DNA from: Kofleriaceae bacterium
GTDB lineage: Bacteria > Myxococcota_A > Polyangia > Haliangiales > Haliangiaceae
Assembly: GCA_025357755.1 (NCBI GenBank)
Contig: JANXOP010000432.1
Location: forward strand, 1-62,017
Reading direction: 5' to 3'
Length of the DNA stretch: 62,017 bases
Each line of letters starts with the position of its first letter. Position 1 is the first letter of the stretch. This document shows positions 35,921 through 43,758 of this stretch, one piece after another. Under the pieces are notes generated by a model. The model worked only from the letters and a program-made list of their open reading frames with translations, had not been told where the DNA came from and searched no databases. A program made the position numbers and the translations under genes.

Positions 35921-36496
35921 CTAGAACAACTCCACGCCACCTGATGCCACCGGAGCGGCCCGCACTGCGGCGGCCTTCTCGCTCGCGACGACCCTATCTG
36001 CCTTCGACATCGGAATCTGTAAGACCTGCGCGCGGCCGGTCTTGGGCCAGTAGCGCAGCCGGCGGGCGAACGTCCCACCGACGTCCGCGGAAGAAACATG
36101 GATGCCCTCGTCCGTGAAGAACTTCTTCACGAACGCGATGTTGTGCTTGCCGACATCGCTACCGCTCTCGATCACGCGGCCGCCGCCGAAGACCTTGACC
36201 TCGAGCGCCTCGCGCCGACCGCCGCCGCGCAGCACCGCGTTGATCAAGCATTCCAGCGCGTACAAGCCGTAGCGCGCGGAGCTGCCGTCATCGGCATGCG
36301 AATCCGCGGTGACCGGCGCGTGCGGCAGCAAGAAGTGATTGATGCCGCCGATCTCGCGCTCGGTATCGCGCACGCAGGCCGAGATACACGAGCCGAGCAC
36401 CGTCGTGATCACTTCATCGTTGCCGGTAACGTGAAACTCCCCGAGGAGCACCGCGACTTGCCACATGTTGAGTCGTGGCTCCCAGAACCGCTTCAT
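35921..36496 (-). CDS. cheD: CheD chemoreceptor glutamine deamidase
   Basis: This 191-residue CheD shows VLGSCISACV with the catalytic Cys (~36), GGINHFLLPH with the catalytic His (~54) and KVFGGG further on. CheD deamidates receptor Gln residues and often binds CheC; no cheC is present here. The C-terminus ends GGVELF, nearly the same as the soluble MCP-like protein at 32114. ATG 36496 overlaps cheR (ATGA). Confidence 0.94.
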   Translation of the reverse strand: MKRFWEPRLNMWQVAVLLGEFHVTGNDEVITTVLGSCISACVRDTEREIGGINHFLLPHAPVTADSHADDGSSARYGLYALECLINAVLRGGGRREALEVKVFGGGRVIESGSDVGKHNIAFVKKFFTDEGIHVSSADVGGTFARRLRYWPKTGRAQVLQIPMSKADRVVASEKAAAVRAAPVASGGVELF

Positions 36497-37320
36497 GCGG
36501 GGACCTTGCGATACGCGGTACGCCCGACCGAGACGAACCCGGTCACGCCGGGCGTGATCGATTCGGAGTGACCGAGGAACAGATGGGAATTCTCGCCGAG
36601 CAGCTTGTGATAGCCGCGGAGCAAGCGAATCTTGTTCTCGGTATCGAAATAGATGATCACGTTGCGACACGAGATCAGATCGAACGGGCCCTGCATCGGC
36701 CACGGTGCGAACAGGTTCAACTGCTTGAACGCGACGAGCGGGCGCAGATCGTCCGCGATCCGCCACTTGCCTTCATTCGGACCGGTGCCCTTGGTGAAGG
36801 AGGTCTGCAGGCGCTTGGAGCTGACCGGCTTGATGTTCTCCGCCTCGTACACGCCCGCCGACGCACGCGCGAGGACCTGGGTATCGATATCGGTCGCGAG
36901 CACCTTCACGTCGAGCCCCGCACAATCGCCGAGCGCTTCGCGAATCGTGATCGCCATGCTCCACGGTTCCTCACCGGAAGAGCACCCCGCCGACCAGATC
37001 CGGATCCGCTTTTGCGTCTTCGCCAGCTTCGGGAGAAGCTCGCGCAGAAAATCGAAGTGGTGCATCTCGCGGTAGAACGCCGTCACGTTGGTCGTGATCG
37101 CGTTGACCAGCTCGCCATGCTCCGGCGAAGCGTCGTTATCGAGCATCCTCACGTAGTCGCGGTAGTCCGTGAGCCCGAGCGCCCGGAGGCGCCGGCTCAA
37201 CCGAGATTGGCAGAGCTGCCGTTTGGAATCCGCGAGCTCGATGCCCGTGCGGGTCCGCACGAGGTCGACGATGCGGCGAAACTCGCGATCGCCTAGGGGA
37301 GCATTTTCGGCGGCGAGCAT
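36493..37320 (-). CDS. cheR: CheR chemoreceptor methyltransferase
   Basis: The 275-residue SAM-dependent methyltransferase has an N-terminal helical domain containing ITTNVTAFYRE. The SAM fold carries IWSAGCSSGEEPWS (~109) and the late motif FDLISCRNVIIYFD. It adds methyl groups to MCP glutamates, opposing CheB. The neighbouring MCP ends DSDWKEF, resembling the xWxxF pentapeptide that tethers CheR in E. coli and Pseudomonas. It follows the MCP gene by 9 nt. Confidence 0.96.
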   Translation of the reverse strand: MLAAENAPLGDREFRRIVDLVRTRTGIELADSKRQLCQSRLSRRLRALGLTDYRDYVRMLDNDASPEHGELVNAITTNVTAFYREMHHFDFLRELLPKLAKTQKRIRIWSAGCSSGEEPWSMAITIREALGDCAGLDVKVLATDIDTQVLARASAGVYEAENIKPVSSKRLQTSFTKGTGPNEGKWRIADDLRPLVAFKQLNLFAPWPMQGPFDLISCRNVIIYFDTENKIRLLRGYHKLLGENSHLFLGHSESITPGVTGFVSVGRTAYRKVPA

Positions 37321-37329
37321 GACCGTGCC

Positions 37330-38838
37330 CTAGAACTCTTTCCAATCGGAATCGCCAGCCGAGCTCGACGCGGCGGCCTTGGTCATCGGCTTGGCGGCCG
37401 GCTTCGGAGCACTGCGCGTTTCGGCGCGAGCCGGTGCCGACTTCTTCGCCGGCGCGGCGGTCTCACCACCAGTGCGGAAGAAGCTGATGAGATCGACCAG
37501 GCCCTGCGCCTGCTCGGTCATCGCCGCCGCCGCCGAGGTGGCTTCCTCGACGAGCGCCGCATTCTCCTGCGTGCCGCGATCCATCTGGATGACGGCCGTG
37601 TTGATCTGCTCGATGCCACTCGCCTGCTCGTCCGATGCGGTCGTGATCTCGCCGATGATATCGGAGACCTTCTTGACCGAGGTCACGATCTCGCGGAGCG
37701 TGGCGCCGGAGTCATTGACGAGCTTGGAGCCCTGGTTGACCTTGTCCGCGCTGTCTTGAATCAGCGCCTTGATCTCTTTCGCGGCCGCCGCCGAGCGTTG
37801 CGCGAGGTTGCGAACTTCCGCGGCGACGACCGCGAAGCCGCGACCTTGGTCGCCGGCGCGAGCCGCTTCGACCGCGGCGTTGAGCGCGAGCATGTTGGTC
37901 TGGAACGCGATCTGTTCGATCACGCCGATGATGTCGGCGACCTTGTTCGACGACTCTGTGATCGCGCTCATCGCGCTGACCGCTGACTCCACGACCTTGC
38001 CGCCCTTATCAGCGAGGTCCCGTGCGCCCGAGGCGAGCTGGTTCGCCTGGTTCGCGTTCGCCGCGTTCTGCTTGACCGTCGCGGTCATCTCCTCGACCGA
38101 CGCGGCGGTCTCCTCGAGCGAGGACGACTGCTCCTGGGTCCGATCGTTGAGGCTCGAGTTGCCGCTGGCGATCTGGCCGGCGGCGTTCGTGATGGTGCCA
38201 GCGGTCTCGTGGATCTTACCGACCATGTCGCGTAGCGCCATGAACGACTTGTTGACCGCCTCCGAGAGCTCGGCAAAATCACCGCTGTACTTGCCGGTCA
38301 TCTGCTGGCTGAGGTCACCCTCGGCGAGGGCCGCGACGCACTTGACGGTGTCGCGGATCGCTTCCTTGGTCGCGGTGATGTCAGTCGCGAACTTGATCAC
38401 GCGATACGGCTTCCCCGCTTCATCGAACATCGGGTTGTAGCTCGCCTGGATCCAGACCGTGCGGCCATCCTTGTGGACGCGTGGATATTGCGCCGCGTCG
38501 AACTGGCCGCTGTTGAGGCGCGCCCAGAACTGGCGGTACTCGTCGCTGCGAGCGTAGGCCGACTCGACGAAGATCGAGTGGTGTTTGCCGACGATCTCCT
38601 CGAGACGGTAGCCGACCGTCGCGCAGAAGTTCTCGTTCGCGGTGACGATGGTCCCGTCGAGGTTGAACTGGATGACGGCTTGCGAGCGCGACATCGCCTT
38701 CACCTGATTGCGCTCGTCCTGCTGCTCGACCGAGAGCTTGTTGGACATCGCGGGTGCAGTGACGCGCTTGTGAGCAATGGTCTTGCGGCGCGGCGTGGTC
38801 GACTGCGGCTTCTTGGAGGTCTTGATCTTCTTCTTCAT
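37330..38838 (-). CDS. Soluble PAS-domain methyl-accepting chemotaxis protein
   Basis: A 502-residue MCP without membrane segments. It has a Lys-rich N-terminus ([10 protein letters not shown]), a PAS domain at ~45-165 ([18 protein letters not shown]) and a HAMP-like stretch (~175-215). The signalling hairpin follows, with tip [17 protein letters not shown]. An Ala/Pro/Lys linker leads to the terminal DSDWKEF, a likely CheR-docking pentapeptide. The PAS domain suggests sensing of a cytoplasmic cue such as redox state or a bound ligand. The gene lies between cheW and cheR. Confidence 0.94.
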   Translation of the reverse strand: MKKKIKTSKKPQSTTPRRKTIAHKRVTAPAMSNKLSVEQQDERNQVKAMSRSQAVIQFNLDGTIVTANENFCATVGYRLEEIVGKHHSIFVESAYARSDEYRQFWARLNSGQFDAAQYPRVHKDGRTVWIQASYNPMFDEAGKPYRVIKFATDITATKEAIRDTVKCVAALAEGDLSQQMTGKYSGDFAELSEAVNKSFMALRDMVGKIHETAGTITNAAGQIASGNSSLNDRTQEQSSSLEETAASVEEMTATVKQNAANANQANQLASGARDLADKGGKVVESAVSAMSAITESSNKVADIIGVIEQIAFQTNMLALNAAVEAARAGDQGRGFAVVAAEVRNLAQRSAAAAKEIKALIQDSADKVNQGSKLVNDSGATLREIVTSVKKVSDIIGEITTASDEQASGIEQINTAVIQMDRGTQENAALVEEATSAAAAMTEQAQGLVDLISFFRTGGETAAPAKKSAPARAETRSAPKPAAKPMTKAAASSSAGDSDWKEF

Positions 38839-38858
38839 GGTCAGGTCTCTTTCTCGGC

Positions 38859-39353
38859 TCAAGCCGCGGCTTCGACGCCGTGCAGTGCAGTAGCGGGGAC
38901 AGGGAAGACACGATCGACATCGAGGATCGTGATCATGCGTTGATCGACGAGCGCGATGCCGCTCGCCATGCCGGTGACACCCGAGGCGTCGACGATGTCC
39001 GGCGGAGGTTTGATCGCGTCTTGCGAGACGCTGGTGACATCGGACATCGCATCGACGACGAAGCCAACCGTGCGGGCCTGGCCGCCGTGCTCGACCCGCA
39101 CGACGACGATCACGGTCGTGGGACCGGCCTCGACCGGTGCGAGGCCGAGACGCTCGCGAAGGTCCGCGATCGGCACGATATCGCCACGGATGTTGATCAC
39201 ACCCTTGATGTACGGAGGCGTTCGCGGCAACGGCATCGGCCGCGACCAACCACGGATCTCCTGGACGCGCAGGATGTCGACGCCGAACTCCTCGGACGCG
39301 ACGACGAACGTCAGCAACTGGCCACTGTGAACGGAGAACGCGCTAGGAGGCAT
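38859..39353 (-). CDS. cheW: CheW chemosensory coupling protein
   Basis: The 164-residue CheW domain contains [11 protein letters not shown] and [20 protein letters not shown] (the Arg that contacts CheA/MCP), then [10 protein letters not shown]. It couples CheA to the receptor hairpins. ATG 39353 overlaps the end of cheA by 11 bp, so translation is linked. Confidence 0.95.
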   Translation of the reverse strand: MPPSAFSVHSGQLLTFVVASEEFGVDILRVQEIRGWSRPMPLPRTPPYIKGVINIRGDIVPIADLRERLGLAPVEAGPTTVIVVVRVEHGGQARTVGFVVDAMSDVTSVSQDAIKPPPDIVDASGVTGMASGIALVDQRMITILDVDRVFPVPATALHGVEAAA

Positions 39354-41391
39354 AGGACTCTCTGGTGGCCTGGGTGGTCGCGACGCTGTCGGCCAGACGA
39401 GCGGGGCGGCGCATCTCGCGCCCCAGCGCGACGATGTCTAAGATGTAGGCGATGTGACCGTCACCGAGCACGGTCGCGCCTGCGAGGCCCTCGACACGCC
39501 CGAAGTTGGTCTCGAGGCTCTTGATCACGATCTGCTGCTGCGCGAGCAATTCGTCGACCAGCAGGCCGAGCTGCATGCCCTCGGCTTCGACGATCATCAG
39601 CAGGCGGCTCTCGTTCGTGCCCGGCGGGCGAACGCCGAGCATCGCGGCGAGGTCGATGACCGGCACGATCTGATCGCGGAGCCGGAACACCTCGGACCCA
39701 CCGATCCGGCGGCGTGCCGCGGGCGGCAGCTCGACGGTCTCGCGGATCGCGAGCAGTGGAATCACGTAGGACTGATCGCCGAGGCGCAGCAGCTGGCCAT
39801 CGATGATGGCGAGCGTGAGCGGGAGCGACAGCACGGTCTTGGTGCCATGGCCGGGCGTCGAGCTGACCTTGACTTCGCCGCGGAGCTCCTTGATCGAGCG
39901 CCACACGACGTCCATGCCGACACCGCGACCGGAGACTTCGCTGACGACCTTCGCGGTCGAGAAGCCGGGGGCGAAGATGAGCTGCGCGATCTCGTCGTCA
40001 CGGAGCTGCGCGTCGGGCGCGACGAGGCCGCGGTCCTTCGCGATCTGGAGGATCCGCGCGTAGTCGAGGCCGCGACCGTCGTCGGTGATCTCGATCGTCA
40101 CCGCGCTACCGCGATGTTCTGCGTGGAGCTTGATCGTGCCCTGGCGTGGCTTGCCGGCGGCTTCCCGATCGGCAGGCGACTCGATCCCGTGATCGATGCT
40201 GTTGCGGACGATGTGAACGAGCGGATCACCGATCTTCTCGAGCACCGTGCGATCGAGCTCGGTCGACTGACCGGAGATCAGGATCTGGACGTCCTTGTCG
40301 AGCCGCCGGCTGGTGTCGTGGACCAAGCGGGGCAGGCGCGCGAACACCGAGCCGACCGGGGTCGAGCGCAGGCGAACGACACTCTCTTGCAGGGCGCGCG
40401 TGGTGCGAGCGAGCAGTGCGAGGCCTTCGCGAATCCGTGCGACGCGCTCGGGATCGAGCGGGCGATCGTCATCGAGCTCGCCGAGCATCGATTGCGTGAT
40501 CACGAGCTCGCCGACCATGTTCATCAAGAGATCGACCTTGTCGATACCGACGCGCAGCGTGCTCGCGCTCGCCGGCGTGGCGTGGTCGTGTGCAGCCGGT
40601 CCAGCCGGTCCAGCCGGTGCAGCCGGTCCAGCCGGTGCGACGAGAGCCGCGACGACGACGGGCACCGGCACGGCTCGACCGATCTCGAGATCGCAATCAC
40701 CTTCGACCCACGAGAACACTTCATCGAGGTCGGCGCGTGCGACGGACGCGGGCACGACCATCGTCCAGGCGAGGTGGATCTCCGTCGGGTCGAGCTGGTC
40801 GAGTGCCGGCACGCGCGTGACGTCGGCGACGATCTCGGCCGCGCCGAGAGCGACCATCTGGCGCATCAGCCGGAGCGGATCGTTGCCGCCTCGCATGATG
40901 TTGGGGTGCGGCGCGAACCGGACCAGCCACGGAGCGGTGGCGACCGGCGCGGGGGACGTTGCCGCGACAGGTGCGTTCATCGCGGCGCCCTCCTTGGAGC
41001 TCGCTCCGCGAACTTCGACGATCTGCGCGATCACGGGAGCGTGCACGGCAGGATCGACCGGGTGACCACCTCGTCGCGATTCGAGGGCGCGGCGCAGATG
41101 ATCGACACCGACCAGCAAGCACGTCGCGATCTCCGCGGTCGGCGGCGTTCCAGAGCGAACGTCGTCCAGCAGATTCTCCATGACGTGCGCGAGTCCCGTG
41201 ATCTCGTCGACGCCAAAGGCACCAGCGCCACCCTTGATGGAGTGAATCGCGCGAAACAGATCGCCGATCACCTCCGCCGAAGCCGAGGCTTCGAGGGCGA
41301 GCAGGCCCGACTCCGCGCGATCCAAGCCTTCGAAGCTCTCCTCGAAGAACGTCGCGAGCAGGCCCGCCATGGTGGCGCTATCGAGGGTCAC
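39343..41391 (-). CDS. cheA: CheA chemosensory histidine kinase
   Basis: This 682-residue kinase has an Hpt domain with phospho-acceptor H50 (AIHSIKGGAGAFG). A second alpha/beta domain (~155-245) probably binds response regulators. A Pro/Ala/Gly linker precedes the dimer helix VDLLMNMVGELVI. The ATPase domain carries HIVRNSIDHGIE and GRGVGMDVV, and the C-terminus is a CheW-like domain. It would phosphorylate the CheY encoded next door and CheB, possibly also the receiver-PP2C protein at 33736. Start GTG 41391, overlapping cheY (GTGA). Confidence 0.96.
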   Translation of the reverse strand: MTLDSATMAGLLATFFEESFEGLDRAESGLLALEASASAEVIGDLFRAIHSIKGGAGAFGVDEITGLAHVMENLLDDVRSGTPPTAEIATCLLVGVDHLRRALESRRGGHPVDPAVHAPVIAQIVEVRGASSKEGAAMNAPVAATSPAPVATAPWLVRFAPHPNIMRGGNDPLRLMRQMVALGAAEIVADVTRVPALDQLDPTEIHLAWTMVVPASVARADLDEVFSWVEGDCDLEIGRAVPVPVVVAALVAPAGPAAPAGPAGPAAHDHATPASASTLRVGIDKVDLLMNMVGELVITQSMLGELDDDRPLDPERVARIREGLALLARTTRALQESVVRLRSTPVGSVFARLPRLVHDTSRRLDKDVQILISGQSTELDRTVLEKIGDPLVHIVRNSIDHGIESPADREAAGKPRQGTIKLHAEHRGSAVTIEITDDGRGLDYARILQIAKDRGLVAPDAQLRDDEIAQLIFAPGFSTAKVVSEVSGRGVGMDVVWRSIKELRGEVKVSSTPGHGTKTVLSLPLTLAIIDGQLLRLGDQSYVIPLLAIRETVELPPAARRRIGGSEVFRLRDQIVPVIDLAAMLGVRPPGTNESRLLMIVEAEGMQLGLLVDELLAQQQIVIKSLETNFGRVEGLAGATVLGDGHIAYILDIVALGREMRRPARLADSVATTQATRESYAS
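40593..40637 (-). repeat. Five tandem 9-bp repeats in the cheA linker
   Basis: Five near-identical copies of cagccggtc/g run head to tail and encode a repeating Ala/Pro/Gly linker between the regulator-binding and dimerisation parts of CheA. In-frame slippage could vary linker length. Confidence 0.9.
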
Positions 41392-41753
41392 GCGAGGACC
41401 TTGTCGATCGTCGCGAGGAGCTGCGCTGGTTGGAACGGCTTGACGAGCCAGCCTGTCGCGCCCGCCTCCTTGGCGACGCGCTTCTTCTCCGGATCGATCT
41501 CGGTCGTCAGCATCAAGATCGGCAGGAACTTGCAGCCCGCGACCGTCCGGACCTGCTTGACGAACCCGAGGCCATCGAGCCGCGGCATGTTCACGTCACA
41601 CAGGAACAGGTCGACCTTCGCGCCGGCTTGCGCCTTCGTCAGAGCATCGAGCCCGTCGACGGCTTCGACCACCGTGTGCCCTGCACTGACCAGCGTTTGC
41701 TTGGCCAATGCGCGCATCGAGTTCGAATCGTCGATGACCATGATCGTCGCCAT
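41388..41753 (-). CDS. CheY-type single-domain response regulator
   Basis: The 121-residue receiver has the acid pair D8/D9, phospho-acceptor D53 (FLCDVNMPRLDG), T83 and K105 (WLVKPF). All switch residues are present. As the only free-standing receiver in the operon it is the natural CheA output, acting on a motor or on another system. It follows the STAS gene by 45 nt and overlaps cheA by 4 bp. Confidence 0.94.
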   Translation of the reverse strand: MATIMVIDDSNSMRALAKQTLVSAGHTVVEAVDGLDALTKAQAGAKVDLFLCDVNMPRLDGLGFVKQVRTVAGCKFLPILMLTTEIDPEKKRVAKEAGATGWLVKPFQPAQLLATIDKVLA

Positions 41754-41798
41754 TCCCGCCCACCTTCCCTTATCGATCGCTGTGCCAGAAATGCTGTG

Positions 41799-42083
41799 TC
41801 AGAGCTCGAGCAGCCGCTCGAGCCCAGCGGCTCGAGCGGCGTCTATCAAGGTCTTCGAGGGCGAATCCCACGCCACCTTCGATCCGCGGGCCTTGGCGGC
41901 CGCGACGATCGTGTAGAGGAGCTGGATGCCCGAGGCGTCGATCCTGCGTACGGATGCCCCACCGAGGACCACGTCCGCACTACCGGCGAGGACGCGCGCG
42001 TCCTGCGCGAACGTCTCTGCGGTGATGTCCAAGGCCTCGGGAAGATCTAAACGCTGCACGCAGAATGAGAGTCGTCCAACCAT
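41799..42083 (-). CDS. STAS domain protein heading the che operon
   Basis: This 94-residue STAS domain has the motif RIDASGIQLL (D49-A50-S51-G52). The Ser that aligns with the phospho-acceptor of SpoIIAA is kept here (S51), the reverse of the STAS protein encoded at 32986. It is the first gene of STAS-cheY-cheA-cheW-mcp-cheR-cheD-cheB. It may be a second client of the HATPase kinase and PP2C encoded on the opposite strand. Confidence 0.88.
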   Translation of the reverse strand: MVGRLSFCVQRLDLPEALDITAETFAQDARVLAGSADVVLGGASVRRIDASGIQLLYTIVAAAKARGSKVAWDSPSKTLIDAARAAGLERLLEL

Positions 42084-42145
42084 GGCCTGCGTCGAGGGCC
42101 TGCCTGAAAGGGAGCGCGAATGTCGCGAAGTTTGCGACCGCTTAC

Positions 42146-42514
42146 ATGTCGTTCTACGATTCCAGGGTGAGGACCCTGATCGCGCTCGTGTGCATCTCCG
42201 GATGCTCGTTTTTCGGCGTGCAGGGACCCATCGCCTCGGGCTCCGAGGTGCCGGCCGATCCGAATGCCGCGTGCACCGAGAGCGACACGCTCCCCGCGCT
42301 GGACGCGATCGGCGGTGCCGCCGCGCTCGCGGTCGCGGGTGGCGGGTTCATCATCGAACAGACCTCGGAGACCGGCGAGCTCCGCAACTTCACGAAGTAC
42401 TACGCGGGCCCGCTCGTGATCGCCGCGATCATCTACTTCGTCTCGACCAGCGTCGGGACGAACCGGGTCGAGCGCTGTCACGAAGCCAAGGGTACGAGCA
42501 TCGAGCACGAGTAG
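42146..42514 (+). CDS. Small lipoprotein with two hydrophobic segments
   Basis: This predicted lipoprotein has 122 residues. The signal part (RTLIALVCISGC) ends in a lipobox. The mature part has two hydrophobic stretches (GGAAALAVAGGGFII and GPLVIAAIIYFVSTSVG) and a polar C-terminus. ATG 42146 used; GTG 42167 would give a shorter and more typical lipoprotein signal. No family recognised. Divergent from the che operon with a 62-nt gap. Confidence 0.72.
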   Translation: MSFYDSRVRTLIALVCISGCSFFGVQGPIASGSEVPADPNAACTESDTLPALDAIGGAAALAVAGGGFIIEQTSETGELRNFTKYYAGPLVIAAIIYFVSTSVGTNRVERCHEAKGTSIEHE

Positions 42515-42567
42515 CGCGCGGGCCTATCTCGCGCCCGAGGGACGAGCCGATCCGGACCGCGTCCACT

Positions 42568-43746
42568 ATGCTCGCCAGGTTGGCGGTCGAGATGGTTCCA
42601 GAGCGCGCACGGGTCGGGCTCCTGCCTCTCCTCACCACGGCTGCCGCGTTCGGCGTCGCGAACCTCTACTACGCTCAGCCGCTCGCCGAGCGGATGGCGA
42701 CGGACCTTCACACCACGCCCTCGGGGCTGTCGCCCGCGCTCGTGGGCACGCAGCTCGGCTACGCAGCCGGGATGCTCCTGCTGGTGCCGCTCGGCGATGT
42801 CCGCGAACGCCGCGGCGTGATGGTCACCACCGCGATCGGCGCCGCGCTCGCACTGCTCGCGTTCTCGTTCGCGCCCTCGGTCGCGCTGCTCACCGTCGCC
42901 AGCGTCGCGATCGGGCTCGGCGCTTCGATCACGCAGATGATCTTGCCCTTCGCGGTCAGCCTCGGCGAGCCGAAGGATCGCGGCCGGATCGTCGGCAACG
43001 TGATGGGCGGCGTGCTCGCCGGTATCCTGCTCTCGCGCACCGTGAGCGGAGTGCTCGGCGGAGTGCTCGGCTGGCGCGTGGTGTTCCTGTGCGCGGCGTG
43101 CGTGATGGCGATCGTCGCGATGGTGATCCGGATGTTCGTACCGCTGTCGCCGCCGACGACGACGCTGCCCTACCGCACACTGCTCGCATCGCTCGCGCGG
43201 ATCTTCGTACGCGAGCGCGTGCTGCGGCGCCGTGCCGTGATCGGGGCCCTTGGCTTCGCAGCGTTCATGATGTTCTGGTCGTCGATCGCCTATCACGTCG
43301 CGCACGAAGGCATCGGCGGCAGCGGGACCACCGGCATGCTCGGGGTGATCGGGCTCACCGGCATCGTCGTCGCGCCGATCGTCGGTCGGATGGCGATGCG
43401 GGTCGCGCCGTGGAAGATCAACCTCGTCGCGCTCGCCACGCTCGCCTCGTCGTTCCTGGTGTTCGCGCTCGGACGCGCTTCACTGATCGCGATCTGCGCG
43501 GGTGTCGTCCTGCTCGATGCGGGCTGTCAGGCGAACCACCTCTCGAACCAGACCGTAGTGTTCGGGCTCGCGTCCGAGGAGCGCAACCGTGTCAACGCGA
43601 TCTACATGGTCGGCTACTTCCTCGGGGGCGCACTCGGCACCGCGATTGCCGCTCAGTGCTGGCAACACGGTGGATGGACGGCGGTGTGCATCGCGGGAGC
43701 CGCGGCGTCGGTGCTCGCCGTCCCCGCACTCCGTCGCGCGAGCTGA
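42568..43746 (+). CDS. MFS transporter
   Basis: The 392-residue major facilitator protein has about 12 membrane helices. The loop between helices 2 and 3 reads GDVRERRGVM, the MFS motif A, and the first helix contains FGVANLYYAQPLAERMA. It resembles the multidrug/drug-like exporter subgroup; substrate unknown. ATG 42568 used, with ATG 42592 as an alternative. The PEP carboxylase gene begins 12 nt downstream, so they may share a transcript although a metabolic link is not evident. Confidence 0.9.
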   Translation: MLARLAVEMVPERARVGLLPLLTTAAAFGVANLYYAQPLAERMATDLHTTPSGLSPALVGTQLGYAAGMLLLVPLGDVRERRGVMVTTAIGAALALLAFSFAPSVALLTVASVAIGLGASITQMILPFAVSLGEPKDRGRIVGNVMGGVLAGILLSRTVSGVLGGVLGWRVVFLCAACVMAIVAMVIRMFVPLSPPTTTLPYRTLLASLARIFVRERVLRRRAVIGALGFAAFMMFWSSIAYHVAHEGIGGSGTTGMLGVIGLTGIVVAPIVGRMAMRVAPWKINLVALATLASSFLVFALGRASLIAICAGVVLLDAGCQANHLSNQTVVFGLASEERNRVNAIYMVGYFLGGALGTAIAAQCWQHGGWTAVCIAGAAASVLAVPALRRAS

Positions 43747-43758
43747 TACAACCCGCGC

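Noticed and set aside
40593..40637. Tandem 9-bp repeats considered as a CRISPR-like or iteron array
   Set aside because: The units are contiguous, in frame and encode a Pro/Ala/Gly linker in CheA; there are no spacers.
39343..42083. Long plus-strand open frame antisense to cheA/cheY
   Set aside because: It is open only because of the codon bias of the minus-strand genes; its translation is Arg/Asp-rich with no domains, while the minus strand encodes clear CheA and CheY.
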